NCBI GenBank assembly: GCA_965221405.1
Contig: CBDCSE010000002.1
Location: forward strand, 682,001-746,000
Direction of reading: 5' to 3'
DNA length: 64,000 nucleotides
Source: JAPOUP01 sp965221405
GTDB taxonomy: Bacteria; Pseudomonadota; Alphaproteobacteria; Rhodobacterales; Rhodobacteraceae
This document shows positions 36,489-46,070 of the stretch, piece after piece. The notes beneath the pieces were generated by a model that did not search any database, was not told the origin of the DNA, and saw nothing but the letters and a program-made list of their open reading frames with translations. The translations under genes and the position numbers were made by a program. How positions within the stretch are numbered: the first letter of the stretch is position 1; each line of letters starts with the position of its first letter.

Positions 36489-37721
36489 ATGATCGGACGC
36501 CGTGCCTTGCAGTCGGAAGAGGCAGCGCAACAGGTGAAGCTCAAAGGCTTCGACGATTTCACGTTAAGTCTTGGTGACGTCATGCGCGCCGAGCGTGCGA
36601 CAATGGGAAAGTCGCTTCTCGACGTTCAGGGTGCGCTGAAGATAAAGATATCGCACATTACCGCGATTGAGAACAGTGATCCGCACGCTTTCGATGTTCC
36701 TGCGTTCATTCCCGGTTACATACGCTCCTACGCCCGCTACCTCGGACTTGATCCGGAATGGGCTCTGAGGAAATTCTGCGAGGAAGGAAACCATCGCTTC
36801 GGGAACTGTCCCGGGGTGTCGGCAGGACTCTCGCGCAAGAAAAAACCGGTCAAGCGGAGAAACAGGAAAAGTGATCCATTCAAGTCTCCCAGCACACCGT
36901 TTATACCCGAATCGGAAAGCTACCTGTCGAAGCTCAACCCGTCGGCTTTATTCTCCTCGGTTGTGCTTGGCGCACTGATTCTCGCAATTGGTTATGGTGG
37001 CTGGGCCATCCTGCAGGAATTGCAGCGTATACAGTTCGTACGGGACGATCAGGTGGCTGATGCGTCTGTTGCTGTCGAACCGCTCGCATTGACCCACTCT
37101 CCGGATTCGCCCGGAACGCATGATACCGCCGTGTCCAATCCGCGAGGGGAGGAACTGGCCCGACTTTATCGACCTCCGCCAGCCCTTGAGGTGCCGGTCG
37201 TGATCCCGCGGGATCCAGCGATCGTCACTCTGGACCCAGAGCGGATGGGAACCGTTGCCGAGTTCAAACTCCCAGACGGGGCGCCAGATGATAGTTTTTC
37301 GGTGAAGGAGAATAAGGTCATCCAAACGTCTCCGCCCATTCATGTAACCGTGCGGGACGTTGAGGAAAGGGTTAGGGAAGTTGTCCTGTTGGCCGTGCGA
37401 CCTTCCTGGGTAAGGATCAGATCCGATGACGGTTCGGTGTTGCTGGAGAAAATCCTGGATGGTGGCGAACGCTACGTTGTGCCACAAACCGAACAGCCTC
37501 CGATTCTGCGGACCGGAAACGCTGGTTCGGTGTATTTCCTTGTCGATGAGGAGATTTACGGCCCGCTCGGGGAAGGTCCCACAGTCGTCGATGATGTAAT
37601 CATGGGAGCGGATGAGGTTGTCGCAAGCCTCGTGGTGGCCGATCCTGCCGGAGACAGCCAGCTTGCGGAATTCGCCGTTCTGGCGTCGGTGCTTGAGACC
37701 TCGCTGGATGCTTCTCGTTAG
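36489..37721 (+). CDS. RodZ-like helix-turn-helix membrane protein
   Basis: A 410-residue bitopic protein of the RodZ family, which links MreB to the cell-wall machinery. An N-terminal HTH_25 domain (LSLGDVMRAERATMGKSLLD ... AIENSDPHAF ... FIPGYIRSYARYL, about residues 26-95) is followed by a basic linker (RKKKPVKRRNRK), one transmembrane helix (about 157-175, VVLGALILAIGYGGWAI) and a C-terminal DUF4115-type periplasmic domain (VLLAVRPSWVRIRSDDGSVL). The start ATG at 36489 is chosen from the ORF and spacing. It precedes ispG with a 60-base gap on the same strand, an arrangement common in Alphaproteobacteria. Confidence 0.88.
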   Translation: MIGRRALQSEEAAQQVKLKGFDDFTLSLGDVMRAERATMGKSLLDVQGALKIKISHITAIENSDPHAFDVPAFIPGYIRSYARYLGLDPEWALRKFCEEGNHRFGNCPGVSAGLSRKKKPVKRRNRKSDPFKSPSTPFIPESESYLSKLNPSALFSSVVLGALILAIGYGGWAILQELQRIQFVRDDQVADASVAVEPLALTHSPDSPGTHDTAVSNPRGEELARLYRPPPALEVPVVIPRDPAIVTLDPERMGTVAEFKLPDGAPDDSFSVKENKVIQTSPPIHVTVRDVEERVREVVLLAVRPSWVRIRSDDGSVLLEKILDGGERYVVPQTEQPPILRTGNAGSVYFLVDEEIYGPLGEGPTVVDDVIMGADEVVASLVVADPAGDSQLAEFAVLASVLETSLDASR

Positions 37722-37781
37722 GGTGACCGCACATCGCCCCGAATTCGTTTTGGAGTCGACTTCAATTCTCAACATGAGCAA

Positions 37782-38924
37782 ATGGTTGCGCCAATGTCAC
37801 TGAACAGCATTCGCCCTTGGCGAAACATCGAGCGCCGTAAGTCGCGTAGGATCCATGTGGGCAATGTGCCTGTTGGCGATGGAGCGCCGATCTCGGTGCA
37901 GACCATGACAAATACCGATACCAAGGACGTGGCGGCAACCGTTGCCCAGATACAGGCCTGTGCGGAGGCCGGAGCCGACATTGTCCGTGTCTCGACCCCG
38001 GACGAGGCGTCGACCGCTGCCCTCAAGGAGATCGTAAGGGAAAGCCCCGTGCCGATTGTCGCGGATATCCATTTCCATTACCGCAGAGCCATCGAGGCGG
38101 CGGAGGCTGGGGCATCGTGCCTGCGTGTCAATCCCGGCAATATCGGCGGTTCGGAACGTGTCCGCGAAGTGATCGCCGCGGCGCGCGACAACGGTTGCTC
38201 GATGCGTATAGGGGTCAACGCCGGTAGCCTCGAAAAACGGCTATTGGACAGGTACGGTGAGCCCTGCCCCGAAGCCATGATCGAAAGTGGCATGGACCAC
38301 ATCCGGCTTCTCGAGGAAAATGACTTTTATGAATTCAAGATCAGCGCAAAAGCGTCCGATATCTTCATGGCGGCGGCCGCCTACCAGGGAATAGCCGAAA
38401 CCACAGACGCACCGATCCATCTGGGAATTACGGAGGCGGGAAGCCTAAATTCGGGAACGGTCAAATCCGCGATCGGTCTGGGAAACCTTCTCTGGATGGG
38501 AATCGGAGATACACTGAGGGTCTCTTTATCGGCCGACCCTGTGGAAGAGGTACGTGTCGGTTACGAAATCCTGAAATCGCTCGGGCAGAGATACCGGGGT
38601 GTCAACATAATTTCCTGTCCCTCATGTGCCCGGCAGGGATTCGACGTGATTGGCACGGTCCAGACCCTAGAGGAGCGGCTGGCCCATGTCAGGACACCGA
38701 TAACGCTTTCCATCATCGGCTGCGTGGTGAACGGACCCGGCGAGGCGCTCATGACGGATGTCGGGTTCGCCGGCGGGGGTGCGGGTCATGGGATGGTCTA
38801 TCTTGGAGGACAGCAGAGCCACAAGCTCTCCAACGAAGAAATGATCGACCATATCGTTTCGCAGGTCGAGGCTAAGGCGACGGAGATCGACGCGGAACGC
38901 CAACGGGCGGAATACGTGGAATGA
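37782..38924 (+). CDS. ispG: 4-hydroxy-3-methylbut-2-enyl-diphosphate synthase
   Basis: IspG (GcpE) converts MEcPP to HMBPP in the MEP isoprenoid pathway, using a 4Fe-4S cluster. The 380-residue protein has PISVQTMTNTDTKD near the start, VADIHFHYRRA, LRVNPGNIGG, and the cluster ligands in ISCPSCARQGFDV and IGCVVNGPGEA. Length and motifs are those of the bacterial single-domain form. The start is ATG 37782; ATG 37794 is also possible. It supplies the isopentenyl-PP needed for squalene and sterols, although the gene is housekeeping and its proximity may be chance. Confidence 0.97.
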   Translation: MVAPMSLNSIRPWRNIERRKSRRIHVGNVPVGDGAPISVQTMTNTDTKDVAATVAQIQACAEAGADIVRVSTPDEASTAALKEIVRESPVPIVADIHFHYRRAIEAAEAGASCLRVNPGNIGGSERVREVIAAARDNGCSMRIGVNAGSLEKRLLDRYGEPCPEAMIESGMDHIRLLEENDFYEFKISAKASDIFMAAAAYQGIAETTDAPIHLGITEAGSLNSGTVKSAIGLGNLLWMGIGDTLRVSLSADPVEEVRVGYEILKSLGQRYRGVNIISCPSCARQGFDVIGTVQTLEERLAHVRTPITLSIIGCVVNGPGEALMTDVGFAGGGAGHGMVYLGGQQSHKLSNEEMIDHIVSQVEAKATEIDAERQRAEYVE

Positions 38925-38984
38925 TGTCCCCACGCGGTCACGTTTCGGGAAAAGCATAGACTGTGCCGGACGGTGTTTCCGGGT

Positions 38985-39737
38985 CTATCCGTCCCGGAGT
39001 TCCGCCACGATGCCGCGCATCTGTTCAAGCGGAACATAGCCACGGACCATCCGGTCTCCAAACACGAAACCCGGAGTGCCGTTGATCCCGAGCCGTTGGG
39101 CAAGCGCGTGATTTTCTCTGATGGTGCGCTCGACGGTTTCGTCGTCCATTGCCTTGAAGACCGCCTCGGTTTCATAGCCAAGCTGTCTTGAAAGTTCGGT
39201 AAGGCTAAGGTCGTTGACATCGCCCCGCATCGTCATCAGGGCATCGTGGGTTTCAGCATAGGCGTCGTCGCCATGGATGTGTTTCACCGCGAGTGCGAAC
39301 CTGCTGGCGACAAGCGACTGCTCTCCGAGGACCGGCAATTCCTTGATGATATAGCGGATGTCGCTATCGGAAGCGATCAATTCACCGACCTCGGGATGGG
39401 CGCGTCTGCAGAATCCGCAGCGATAGTCGATGAATTCGACCACGGTGACGTCGCCGTCAGGGTTTCCGCCAATCCAGCTGAGGCCATCGTTGAACAGCTG
39501 GTCGGCATTCATCTGGACCAGTTCCATGTCGGCGCGGGCACGTTCTTTCTGTTCGCGTTCCTCAAGTATCGCGAAGGCGTCAAGAAGAACCTGCGGGTCA
39601 TCAAGGAGATAGGCGCGGATCTCCGCACGGAACTCCTCCCGCTCCTGGGCTGTCATCACACCCAAGTCATGGGCGGCAGCTGGTGCGCCGACAAGACACA
39701 GAGCCATTGCGGCCGCCGTCGCGAGTTGTTTTGGCAT
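38985..39737 (-). CDS. DsbA-family thioredoxin-fold periplasmic protein
   Basis: A 250-residue exported thiol oxidoreductase or isomerase. A signal peptide (about residues 1-22, ending GAPAAA) leads to a coiled N-terminal region and a thioredoxin fold with the active site YRCGFCRRAHP and the cis-proline in NGTPGFVFG. The family resembles BdbD/ScsC-type DsbA proteins of Rhodobacterales. Its gene starts 12 bases after the M48 protease gene on the minus strand, so the two are probably co-transcribed. Role: oxidative folding of envelope proteins. Confidence 0.9.
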   Translation of the reverse strand: MPKQLATAAAMALCLVGAPAAAHDLGVMTAQEREEFRAEIRAYLLDDPQVLLDAFAILEEREQKERARADMELVQMNADQLFNDGLSWIGGNPDGDVTVVEFIDYRCGFCRRAHPEVGELIASDSDIRYIIKELPVLGEQSLVASRFALAVKHIHGDDAYAETHDALMTMRGDVNDLSLTELSRQLGYETEAVFKAMDDETVERTIRENHALAQRLGINGTPGFVFGDRMVRGYVPLEQMRGIVAELRDG

Positions 39738-39749
39738 ATCCCTTCCTTT

Positions 39750-41090
39750 CTATCCGGCGGACTTGGCCGCGCTGAGCACATCCTGCGCCCGATTCCAGCC
39801 GGGAGATCCTTTGGGCAGCAGTTCCAGAGCACGCGTTGCATGGATACCTGCGCTCCCTAGATCGCCGACTAGGGCGAAACGCTCCGCTGTCGCGACGGAT
39901 GCCATCCCTTTCTGGCCATTACGCGCATAGGCAACCGCGAGATCGCGCATCAGGCGGGGATCCCTGCTGTCACGTGAATAGGCCCGCTCCAGCAGTTTCA
40001 ATGCCTGAGCGAGGCTATCACGCGTGTCAAGCGCTAGAAGCGCCCGGCCATGCCCGGCGAGGATCAACGCGTTGTCCGGTTTTAGGCCGGCAGCGCGGGC
40101 ATAGGCCCGGACAGCCGCCTCCGTTTCCCCGACCTCGAGCAGGATCTGCCCGCGAAGTTCCTGGATATATGGGTCATCGGGCAACCTTTCCGCCAGCGCC
40201 CGGACCTCGGCGAGTGCCTTGCCGCGATCCGGTAGTCGGTGATACGCGATGGCCCGCCGCATTACCGCGAGGTCCGAACTGTCCTCCCCAGCCAACGTGC
40301 GCAGGGTATGGCTTGGAGCACGGATGAACGCGCCGAGTTTCGCCTGCGCCCGCGCGAACCATCGATCCGCCTGCGCAGGAGCGGTGTCTGCGCCACCGTA
40401 GGCGGCAACATAGCCATTCACGGCACGAATCCGTTCCCGGGTCGGAGGATGGGTGCGGACATAGGGATCCTGGTGTGCGGCTGAAAGCGCTTCCTGTCCA
40501 AGGAAGCGCTGGAGCAGGACCGCCATGGCATTCGGATCCACGCCCGCCTGCGATAGATAGCGTAGAGCTGCCTGGTCCGCTGACGCCTCTTCGGCACGGG
40601 TGTGACCGAAAAAGATCCGCTGGGCGCTGCTGGCGGATCCGGCGGCGACTCCCGCGGCCGCTTCCGCATTGCCAGTGGCGGCACCGATGGCGAGAGCCAT
40701 GAGAAAACCGATCCTGGTGGCTCCACCGGCCGAGCGCAGGTTTGACAGGCGGCGCGGGATATGACCATTCGCGATGTGAGCCAGTTCATGGGCGACGACC
40801 GCCTGCAATTCGCGGGCGCTTTTCATCTTTAGAATGAGACCTGAGTGTATGAACACATGTGCTGAGTCGAATACGAACGCGTTAAGCGAGCTATCGCGGA
40901 CAACCAGCAGAGTGATCTGGTCCTGACTGAGTCCCGCGGCTCTGATCAATGGTAGGGAAAGCTGTTTGAGCGCGTTCTCGATGTCAGGATCGCGCAGGAT
41001 CGTGATTGCGTGGGCGGGCGCGGCCAGTGACACGAACGCGGACACCAACAGCGAACTAATGAAACCGGTCCATCCAGTAGCCATTGACAT
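39750..41090 (-). CDS. M48 metalloprotease with TPR repeats (BepA-like)
   Basis: A 446-residue exported zinc protease for outer-membrane protein quality control. A signal peptide (ending AAPAHA) is followed by the M48 domain with the zinc motif HELAH (in VVAHELAHIANGHI) and the third ligand in EEASADQAALRYL. The C-terminal half, from about residue 290, is built of TPR-like helices (LRGQILLEVGETEAAVRAYARA ... HGRALLAL). This layout is that of BepA/YfgC. It is divergent from the aminotransferase gene with 37 bases between starts, so their promoters must overlap or lie inside neighbouring genes. Confidence 0.92.
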   Translation of the reverse strand: MSMATGWTGFISSLLVSAFVSLAAPAHAITILRDPDIENALKQLSLPLIRAAGLSQDQITLLVVRDSSLNAFVFDSAHVFIHSGLILKMKSARELQAVVAHELAHIANGHIPRRLSNLRSAGGATRIGFLMALAIGAATGNAEAAAGVAAGSASSAQRIFFGHTRAEEASADQAALRYLSQAGVDPNAMAVLLQRFLGQEALSAAHQDPYVRTHPPTRERIRAVNGYVAAYGGADTAPAQADRWFARAQAKLGAFIRAPSHTLRTLAGEDSSDLAVMRRAIAYHRLPDRGKALAEVRALAERLPDDPYIQELRGQILLEVGETEAAVRAYARAAGLKPDNALILAGHGRALLALDTRDSLAQALKLLERAYSRDSRDPRLMRDLAVAYARNGQKGMASVATAERFALVGDLGSAGIHATRALELLPKGSPGWNRAQDVLSAAKSAG

Positions 41091-41127
41091 CCGCCTTTAC
41101 GAATGCAGTTCAATACGCGGATATCAT

Positions 41128-42279
41128 ATGGATCATGCCATGCGGAACTCAAGGCGAAGTGAGGTCGATCCCTTCATTGTGATGGATGTGATGGATTCGG
41201 CCCGCCGAGCCGAATCCGCGGGCCGTAGAATCATCCATATGGAGGTGGGACAGCCCGGGACTCCCGCACCCGCAGAAGCGCGGGCGGCTGCCGCGCGTGA
41301 AATGGAGAGGCAGGCTCTCGGGTATACGGTGGCACTTGGCTTGCCGGAACTCCGCGGGCGCATCGCGAAGCTTTATCGTGACCGCCATGGCGTTGACCTC
41401 GACCCAGACAGGGTCATCGTGACATCCGGTTCATCGGGGGCGTTTGTTCTGGCGTTCACCGCTCTGTTCGATAGCGGCGATCGGGTATGCCTCGGTGCGC
41501 CCGGATATCCGTCTTACCGGCAGATCCTCAGGGCGCTCGGACTTGTTCCGGTCACTGTCAACACTACCGCCGGGAATCGCTTTCAGCCCACGCCCGAAAA
41601 CCTGACGGACGGGCTGTCGGGCCTTTTGATCGCGTCGCCGGCCAATCCAACCGGAACGATGCTGGACCGGGAAGCGATGACTTCAATGATCCTCGCCGCT
41701 CGGGAACGCGGCATGTCAGTCATCTCCGATGAGATCTATCATGGCATTGAATATGACCGTGGGGCAATCAGCGCACTTGAGATCAGTGACGATATCTATG
41801 TGATCAATTCGTTCTCCAAATATTTCAGCATGACCGGCTGGAGGATAGGTTGGATGGTGGTTCCCGCCACCCATATCCGCACACTGGAGCGTCTGGCGCA
41901 GAACATGTTCATTTGTGCGCCGCACGTCAGCCAAGTTGCTGCGCTCGCGGCCATGGAGTGTGATGACGAACTGAGGGCAAATCTTTCTGTATATACCGAG
42001 AACCGCCAACTGATGCTGGAGGGGCTGCCAACTGCCGGCTTCGATAACCTCGCGCCGCCCGATGGCGCCTTCTATGTCTATGCGGCAGTGGACAGTCTTA
42101 CGGATGACAGTCGGGAGTTCGCCGCGGAGATTCTCGAGCACGCCGGCGTGGCAGTCACCCCGGGTCTGGACTTTGACGAGGCACGGGGTCGGAAAACCAT
42201 TCGATTTTCCTACGCACGCTCCACTGAGGACATCCGGGAAGGGCTTGAGCGACTGCGGGACTTCATGGGCAGGAACTGA
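41128..42279 (+). CDS. PLP-dependent class I/II aminotransferase
   Basis: A 383-residue fold-type I aminotransferase of the aspartate/aromatic group. It shows VTSGSSGAFVLAF, the ASPANPTGTML segment, SDEIYHGIEY and the PLP lysine in NSFSKYFSMTGWRIGWM, with the phosphate-binding arginine in KTIRFSYA. The start at ATG 41128 (MDHAMRNS) is preferred over the longer frame from 40966, which overlaps the M48 gene. It is cytoplasmic. The exact amino-acid substrate cannot be assigned from sequence. Confidence 0.9.
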   Translation: MDHAMRNSRRSEVDPFIVMDVMDSARRAESAGRRIIHMEVGQPGTPAPAEARAAAAREMERQALGYTVALGLPELRGRIAKLYRDRHGVDLDPDRVIVTSGSSGAFVLAFTALFDSGDRVCLGAPGYPSYRQILRALGLVPVTVNTTAGNRFQPTPENLTDGLSGLLIASPANPTGTMLDREAMTSMILAARERGMSVISDEIYHGIEYDRGAISALEISDDIYVINSFSKYFSMTGWRIGWMVVPATHIRTLERLAQNMFICAPHVSQVAALAAMECDDELRANLSVYTENRQLMLEGLPTAGFDNLAPPDGAFYVYAAVDSLTDDSREFAAEILEHAGVAVTPGLDFDEARGRKTIRFSYARSTEDIREGLERLRDFMGRN

Positions 42280-43225
42280 CAGAACGTGACCGTCCGGATA
42301 TCGGTATCGGGATCCGCTCGCCGCATCAGGCCCTTCACCGCGGCTGTGCGGATATCCGACCTTAGGACGGAACGGCGAACGGAGCATGCCTGACAAGTCC
42401 GCACACTGTCTGCGCCATCAGGTCAGCGGGGTGGCCCGGGGCACCATCTCATTCCTCTCAAGCCATTATTTCACCTCCCTGGCACCCAGATGCGGCAACC
42501 TTCGGGTTGTCGGCTGGTGGAAGGAACGGCGCGCATGCTACGGTACAAGTCAGTGCCGCACGACGGGAGACTGCCGATGACGAAGAGCGGATTCCGGAAG
42601 GACGCGCTTCGCGCATTCGTGAACGCGGACGAGGGCGCCCCACCGCCAGTCTTCGTGGGCCGCAGGAACGTCATGGAGGACATCGAGGGAAGGGCGGGCG
42701 TTGCCTGGAAAGGACAGGGTGCCACGGAGCACGGAAGCCCCAAGGCCACCCGCGTCATCCAAGGCGCACCGGTGCCGGGAAGAGTTCCATTCTGGCGGAG
42801 CTAGCAAGACGCTCGGCGGAGAGAGCGGACGAGAGCAGCCATCCGCGGGTCCTGATCCTCTCAGGTCAGCATGTCGAGAAGAACATGAAGAGCGTTCTGA
42901 AAGCGGCCATCTCCCTGGGCGTTGCCCAGCGCACCAAGTTCATACAAACGATTCACGGCCTGTCCGGGGGTGTTTCGTTCAGCGCGCCGGCCATAGCCAG
43001 CCTCGGCGTCCATGTCGGATGGGGGATGGGCCTTCGGAGCCGGAGGACCTTTCAGAGGCGATGGTCAGATTTCCACCCGAGAGGTGGCAGGCGCCGGTCA
43101 TCGTCGCCATTGACGAGGCCCAGCGTTTCTCCGGTAGCGGGGAGACCGACCATGTGCGTTTTCTGCAATATCTGCATGATGCGGATCAGAGACTGCCGTT
43201 GACCCTGGTCCTGGCGGGGCTCTTA

Positions 43226-44584
43226 TGAGCCCCCCTCCCGTCAAGCGCTTTCTTCATGACGTGTCACATCGATCCGTCTCCTCTCTGGGGCGGCTCGGCG
43301 CCGCCCGGGGATTCTCCAGGCGGAACATCGCTTTCCGGGGAGCGCCTAACACCCGACGGCGCGTCCAGACTCCTGTCCGGTTCGGTTGGCCGGCGGACGC
43401 CGGCCCCGTGACCAGGGTGCCCCGTTCGGGCCTGTGCGACGTTCCGGGCGGGCGGGACCCATCTGGATGGACGGTGCCGCGGGATGCGGCGAACCATGCC
43501 GCCGGCCGGTCACACGCCCTGCCCGGGTTCCCCGGAGGCCCCGTCGGGCCGCCCGGGTGTTCGGTGTCCGGTGTTCGGTATCAGGTGTTCGCCTCCCCCT
43601 GCGCCGGCGCCTTCGACAGGACGGCGCCCTCGGGCGCCAGCCCGGTCGTGGCGAACCGCCACAGGGCCGCCAGCAGCCTGCGCGCCAGCGCGACGATCCC
43701 GCGCCTGCCCGGACGCCCGTCGCGGGCGCTCACGTATTGCACGGACCACCCCGACAGCGCGCTGTCGGGCTGGTGGTGGAGCCAGCGCCAGGCCATCCGC
43801 GCCAGGTGTTTCCGCAGCATCGGGCTGCCCGCCTTGCTGATGCCCTGGTCGTGGTCCACCGCGCCGCCCGCCCACGGCACCGGCGCCAGCCCGGCGGGAC
43901 TGGCCGGCCCGCGCCGGTTGCGCAGGTCCCGGCAGGACAGTTCCGCACCCGGCAGCAGCGCGTCGTTCGGGCCGCCCGCGCCTGGGCGGCAGCCGCCTCC
44001 CCTCCTCCTCCGCGACCGTCGGCACCCGCACCGGCGACATCGCGTCCCGGTCGCCCCCGTCCCAGGCCCGGAGCGCCCGCACCATCCCGCGCGCGCCGGT
44101 CCTGTCGGTCCTCCCCTTCCTGCCGCGCCGGACCACCCCGGGGCCCGCCGGGTGGCGGACAACGACCTCCAGGTCCTCGCCCCCGGGCCGGCGCGCCAGC
44201 CGGAAGCCCCCGTACCCCGCCCCGTGGACCGGCATCACCCGGACATCCCCGCCGGAGACGGCGGCGGCCCGCTCCCGCGCCCGCACCGGCTTCGCGGGCA
44301 GCCCGTCCACCTCCGTAGCGGCTCCAGCCCGTACAGGCCGGTCCGCGACGCGTCCGCCGGATCGCCCACCGCCAGGATCCAGCCCGTGCCGCTCACCTGC
44401 AGCGCCGCGTGAACCGTGCTGGTCTCCCCTCCGGAGGGTGTGGTCGGACAGGTCATCGCATTCTCCTTTCAATCGGCAAGGGGTGCCGCCTTTCAGCCCC
44501 CTTGCCACCATATGCTGGAACCATCGCATTCCCCTGCACCGAATCGCCCCCAGAGGCAAACCCCGGCGCGTCTCATGGCATCTG
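43226..44584 (-). mobile_element. IS110-type insertion sequence (ends approximate)
   Basis: About 1.36 kb of GC-rich DNA inserted in the ATPase pseudogene. The ends are placed by where homology to the intact paralogue stops (after LVLAGL) and resumes (GDTKAT). No inverted repeats or target duplication are obvious, as is usual for IS110-family elements, which transpose through a different mechanism. The transposase occupies 43581-44456 on the minus strand, leaving about 350 bases of noncoding sequence at the left end. Confidence 0.65.
43581..44456 (-). pseudogene. IS110-family transposase, several frameshifts
   Basis: The N-terminal frame starts near 44456 (MTCPTTPSGGETSTVHAALQ, with WILAVGDPADASRTGL). 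The middle continues in a second frame (PVHGAGYGGFRLARRP). The C-terminal part, in a third frame ending at 43581, carries the conserved GISKAGSPMLRKHLARMAWRWL and HQPDSALSGW segments of the IS116/IS110/IS902 C-terminal domain. At least two frame changes make it nonfunctional unless they are sequencing errors. Long antisense frames on the plus strand are by-products of GC content. Confidence 0.7.
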
Positions 44585-44948
44585 GGCGACACCAAAGCCA
44601 CGGCACGCAGGATGGGCCTGACTCGGGTGGACATGAATGCGAGGCCTGTCGGAGCCCTGAAGTTCGATCCCGACCGCGGGATCGATGAACCCCTCGACCT
44701 GATGCTGGGGGTCTGCAAGCACTTCGGGATTGAGTCCGACGGGCATGAGGAGTTGTTGAAACGATTCGCCGCGCCGTCTGAGGGTTGGCCGCGGCACCTG
44801 CACATAGCCCTGCAGGCACTGGGAAGCGAGGTTGTCGCGGCCTGCCCTTCCTTTAAAAAAACCTCTAGACGGAACTTCCGACTGACAATCAGCCTCCGAC
44901 CGGATCCAACTCACTGGAAACGCGCGGTTTTTCCGGACCCCGGCGCCC

Positions 44949-45302
44949 TTGGCCCTCAGCGTCGACGTCATCCCCAACCGCTCCTCCCCGCCCGCCGTCC
45001 TGCTGCGCGAGGCCTGGCGCGTCCGCAGGCGCACCGTCGCCAACCTGCCGGGGATGCCGCCCTTCCCCGTCGACGCCGTCCGCGCCGCATTGGCCGGAGG
45101 GACGGTGCTGCCCTCCGTGGAGGCGGCCTTCGCGATCCGCCGCCCGCTCCCCCACGGACACGTGGCCGCCGCGCTGGGCACGCTCCGGGCGCTGGGCATG
45201 GTCCGGATCCTCGGACGCGGGGCGGGGCGCATGCGGGCCCTCGCCGTGGCGGCGGTGGTCGCGCGGGTCGTAGACCTTGCAACAGCCCACACCTGTATGT
45301 GA
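44949..45302 (+). pseudogene. N-terminal fragment of an IS1634-type transposase
   Basis: A 117-codon frame with the N-terminal pattern of IS1634 transposases: IPNRSSPPAVLLREAWRVRR, RRTVANLPGMPP, PLPHGHVAAALGTLRALGM and AAVVARVVDLATA. The family is normally several hundred residues long, so only the first part survives. A different fragment of the same family (the middle part) is found at 61270-61620, so the two may come from related copies. Confidence 0.65.
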
Positions 45303-46070
45303 ATCTCAAATCCGTCTTCTCCCGCCGAGGGCGTCACGCACCTGGATGGCCCGGTTGAGCCTCCCGGGTCCCTGCCAGACCTTTTTCACCCCGCGCGGCG
45401 GCTGCCGCCTCAACGGGTGGGCGCCGACGGGGCGCCCGATGCCGGTGACGGGGTCCCTGACGGTGGGGACGCGGTCTCCCTCCATCCGGACGGCCTCCCT
45501 GTGGCCCCGGGCCCCGGCAGGGTGTGCGGGAGGTCAATGTCCCCCTCCGGACAGACATCGGTCGCGGGCGTCTCCGGGCGCCCGCGCGCGGGCATGGCCA
45601 GGTCGGCGACGCGGCAGGCGGTGACGGCGCCGGGCCTGCGGTCCCTGATCCGGGTGCCGGACCTGGGGTCCTGAACCAGGTCTCCACGGTCCACCTTCCG
45701 CGGTACCGGCCCGGCACCTCCGCGGCGTGGACGGCGTCCGCCACGCCCGGCTGCGGCCGCCCGGAGGCCAGCGGCGGCCAGCGCGGCGGCTCCGCGCGCC
45801 CCTCCTCCTCCCCCGGCGGCATCACCGTGACCTCCGCCGCCCGGATCCCCGGGCGGGCCACGCGCCCCTTCCGGGCCCCCGGGCCTCCGGAGGCCGGGAC
45901 CGCCGGATCCGGCACGGCGCGGGACCTCGGCCCCGGGCGCATCCTCCTGCGCACCAGAGCTATCCGTGCGCCGGTTTCGCGGGGAGATGTATGGATCCCC
46001 TTTCCTGAATGTGCAGCGTCCTGCCGGCGACCACCGAACGGGACGTAGCGCCAACAGAAACAGCGAACCC
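45303..46070 (-). pseudogene. Degenerate GC-rich transposase-like remnant
   Basis: About 770 bases of very GC-rich sequence with long, low-complexity frames on both strands. On the minus strand fragments such as YRGRWTVETWFRT and KKVWQGPGRLNRAIQ resemble the C-terminal part of IS4-type transposases, but they lie in different frames. No intact gene is present. It probably marks a decayed insertion between the ATPase pseudogene and ileS. Confidence 0.35.

Larger units (their letters stand above)
42577..44880 (+). pseudogene. AAA-type ATPase paralogue, frameshifted and split by an IS110-type element
   Basis: A broken relative of the ATPase gene at 960-2255. Piece 1 starts at ATG 42577 and shares the layout (FVGRRNVMEDI; the earlier gene has FAGRANVLEDI). 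Near 42770 a missing base breaks the Walker A site; the next frame reads GAGKSSILAELARRS. A second frame change near 43030 leads to APVIVAIDEAQRF, the Walker B region, and then to LVLAGL at 43220. There an IS110-type element is inserted. After the element, near 44585, the frame resumes with GDTKATARRMG, which corresponds to SDTPATIEALG in the intact paralogue, and continues to GSEVVAA before ending in IS1634-like sequence near 44880. The 3 prime end is lost. Confidence 0.75.

Noticed and set aside
43225..44412. A 395-codon plus-strand frame over the IS110-type region
   Set aside because: The minus strand carries the conserved IS110 C-terminal segments; the plus-strand frame is proline/arginine-rich noise.
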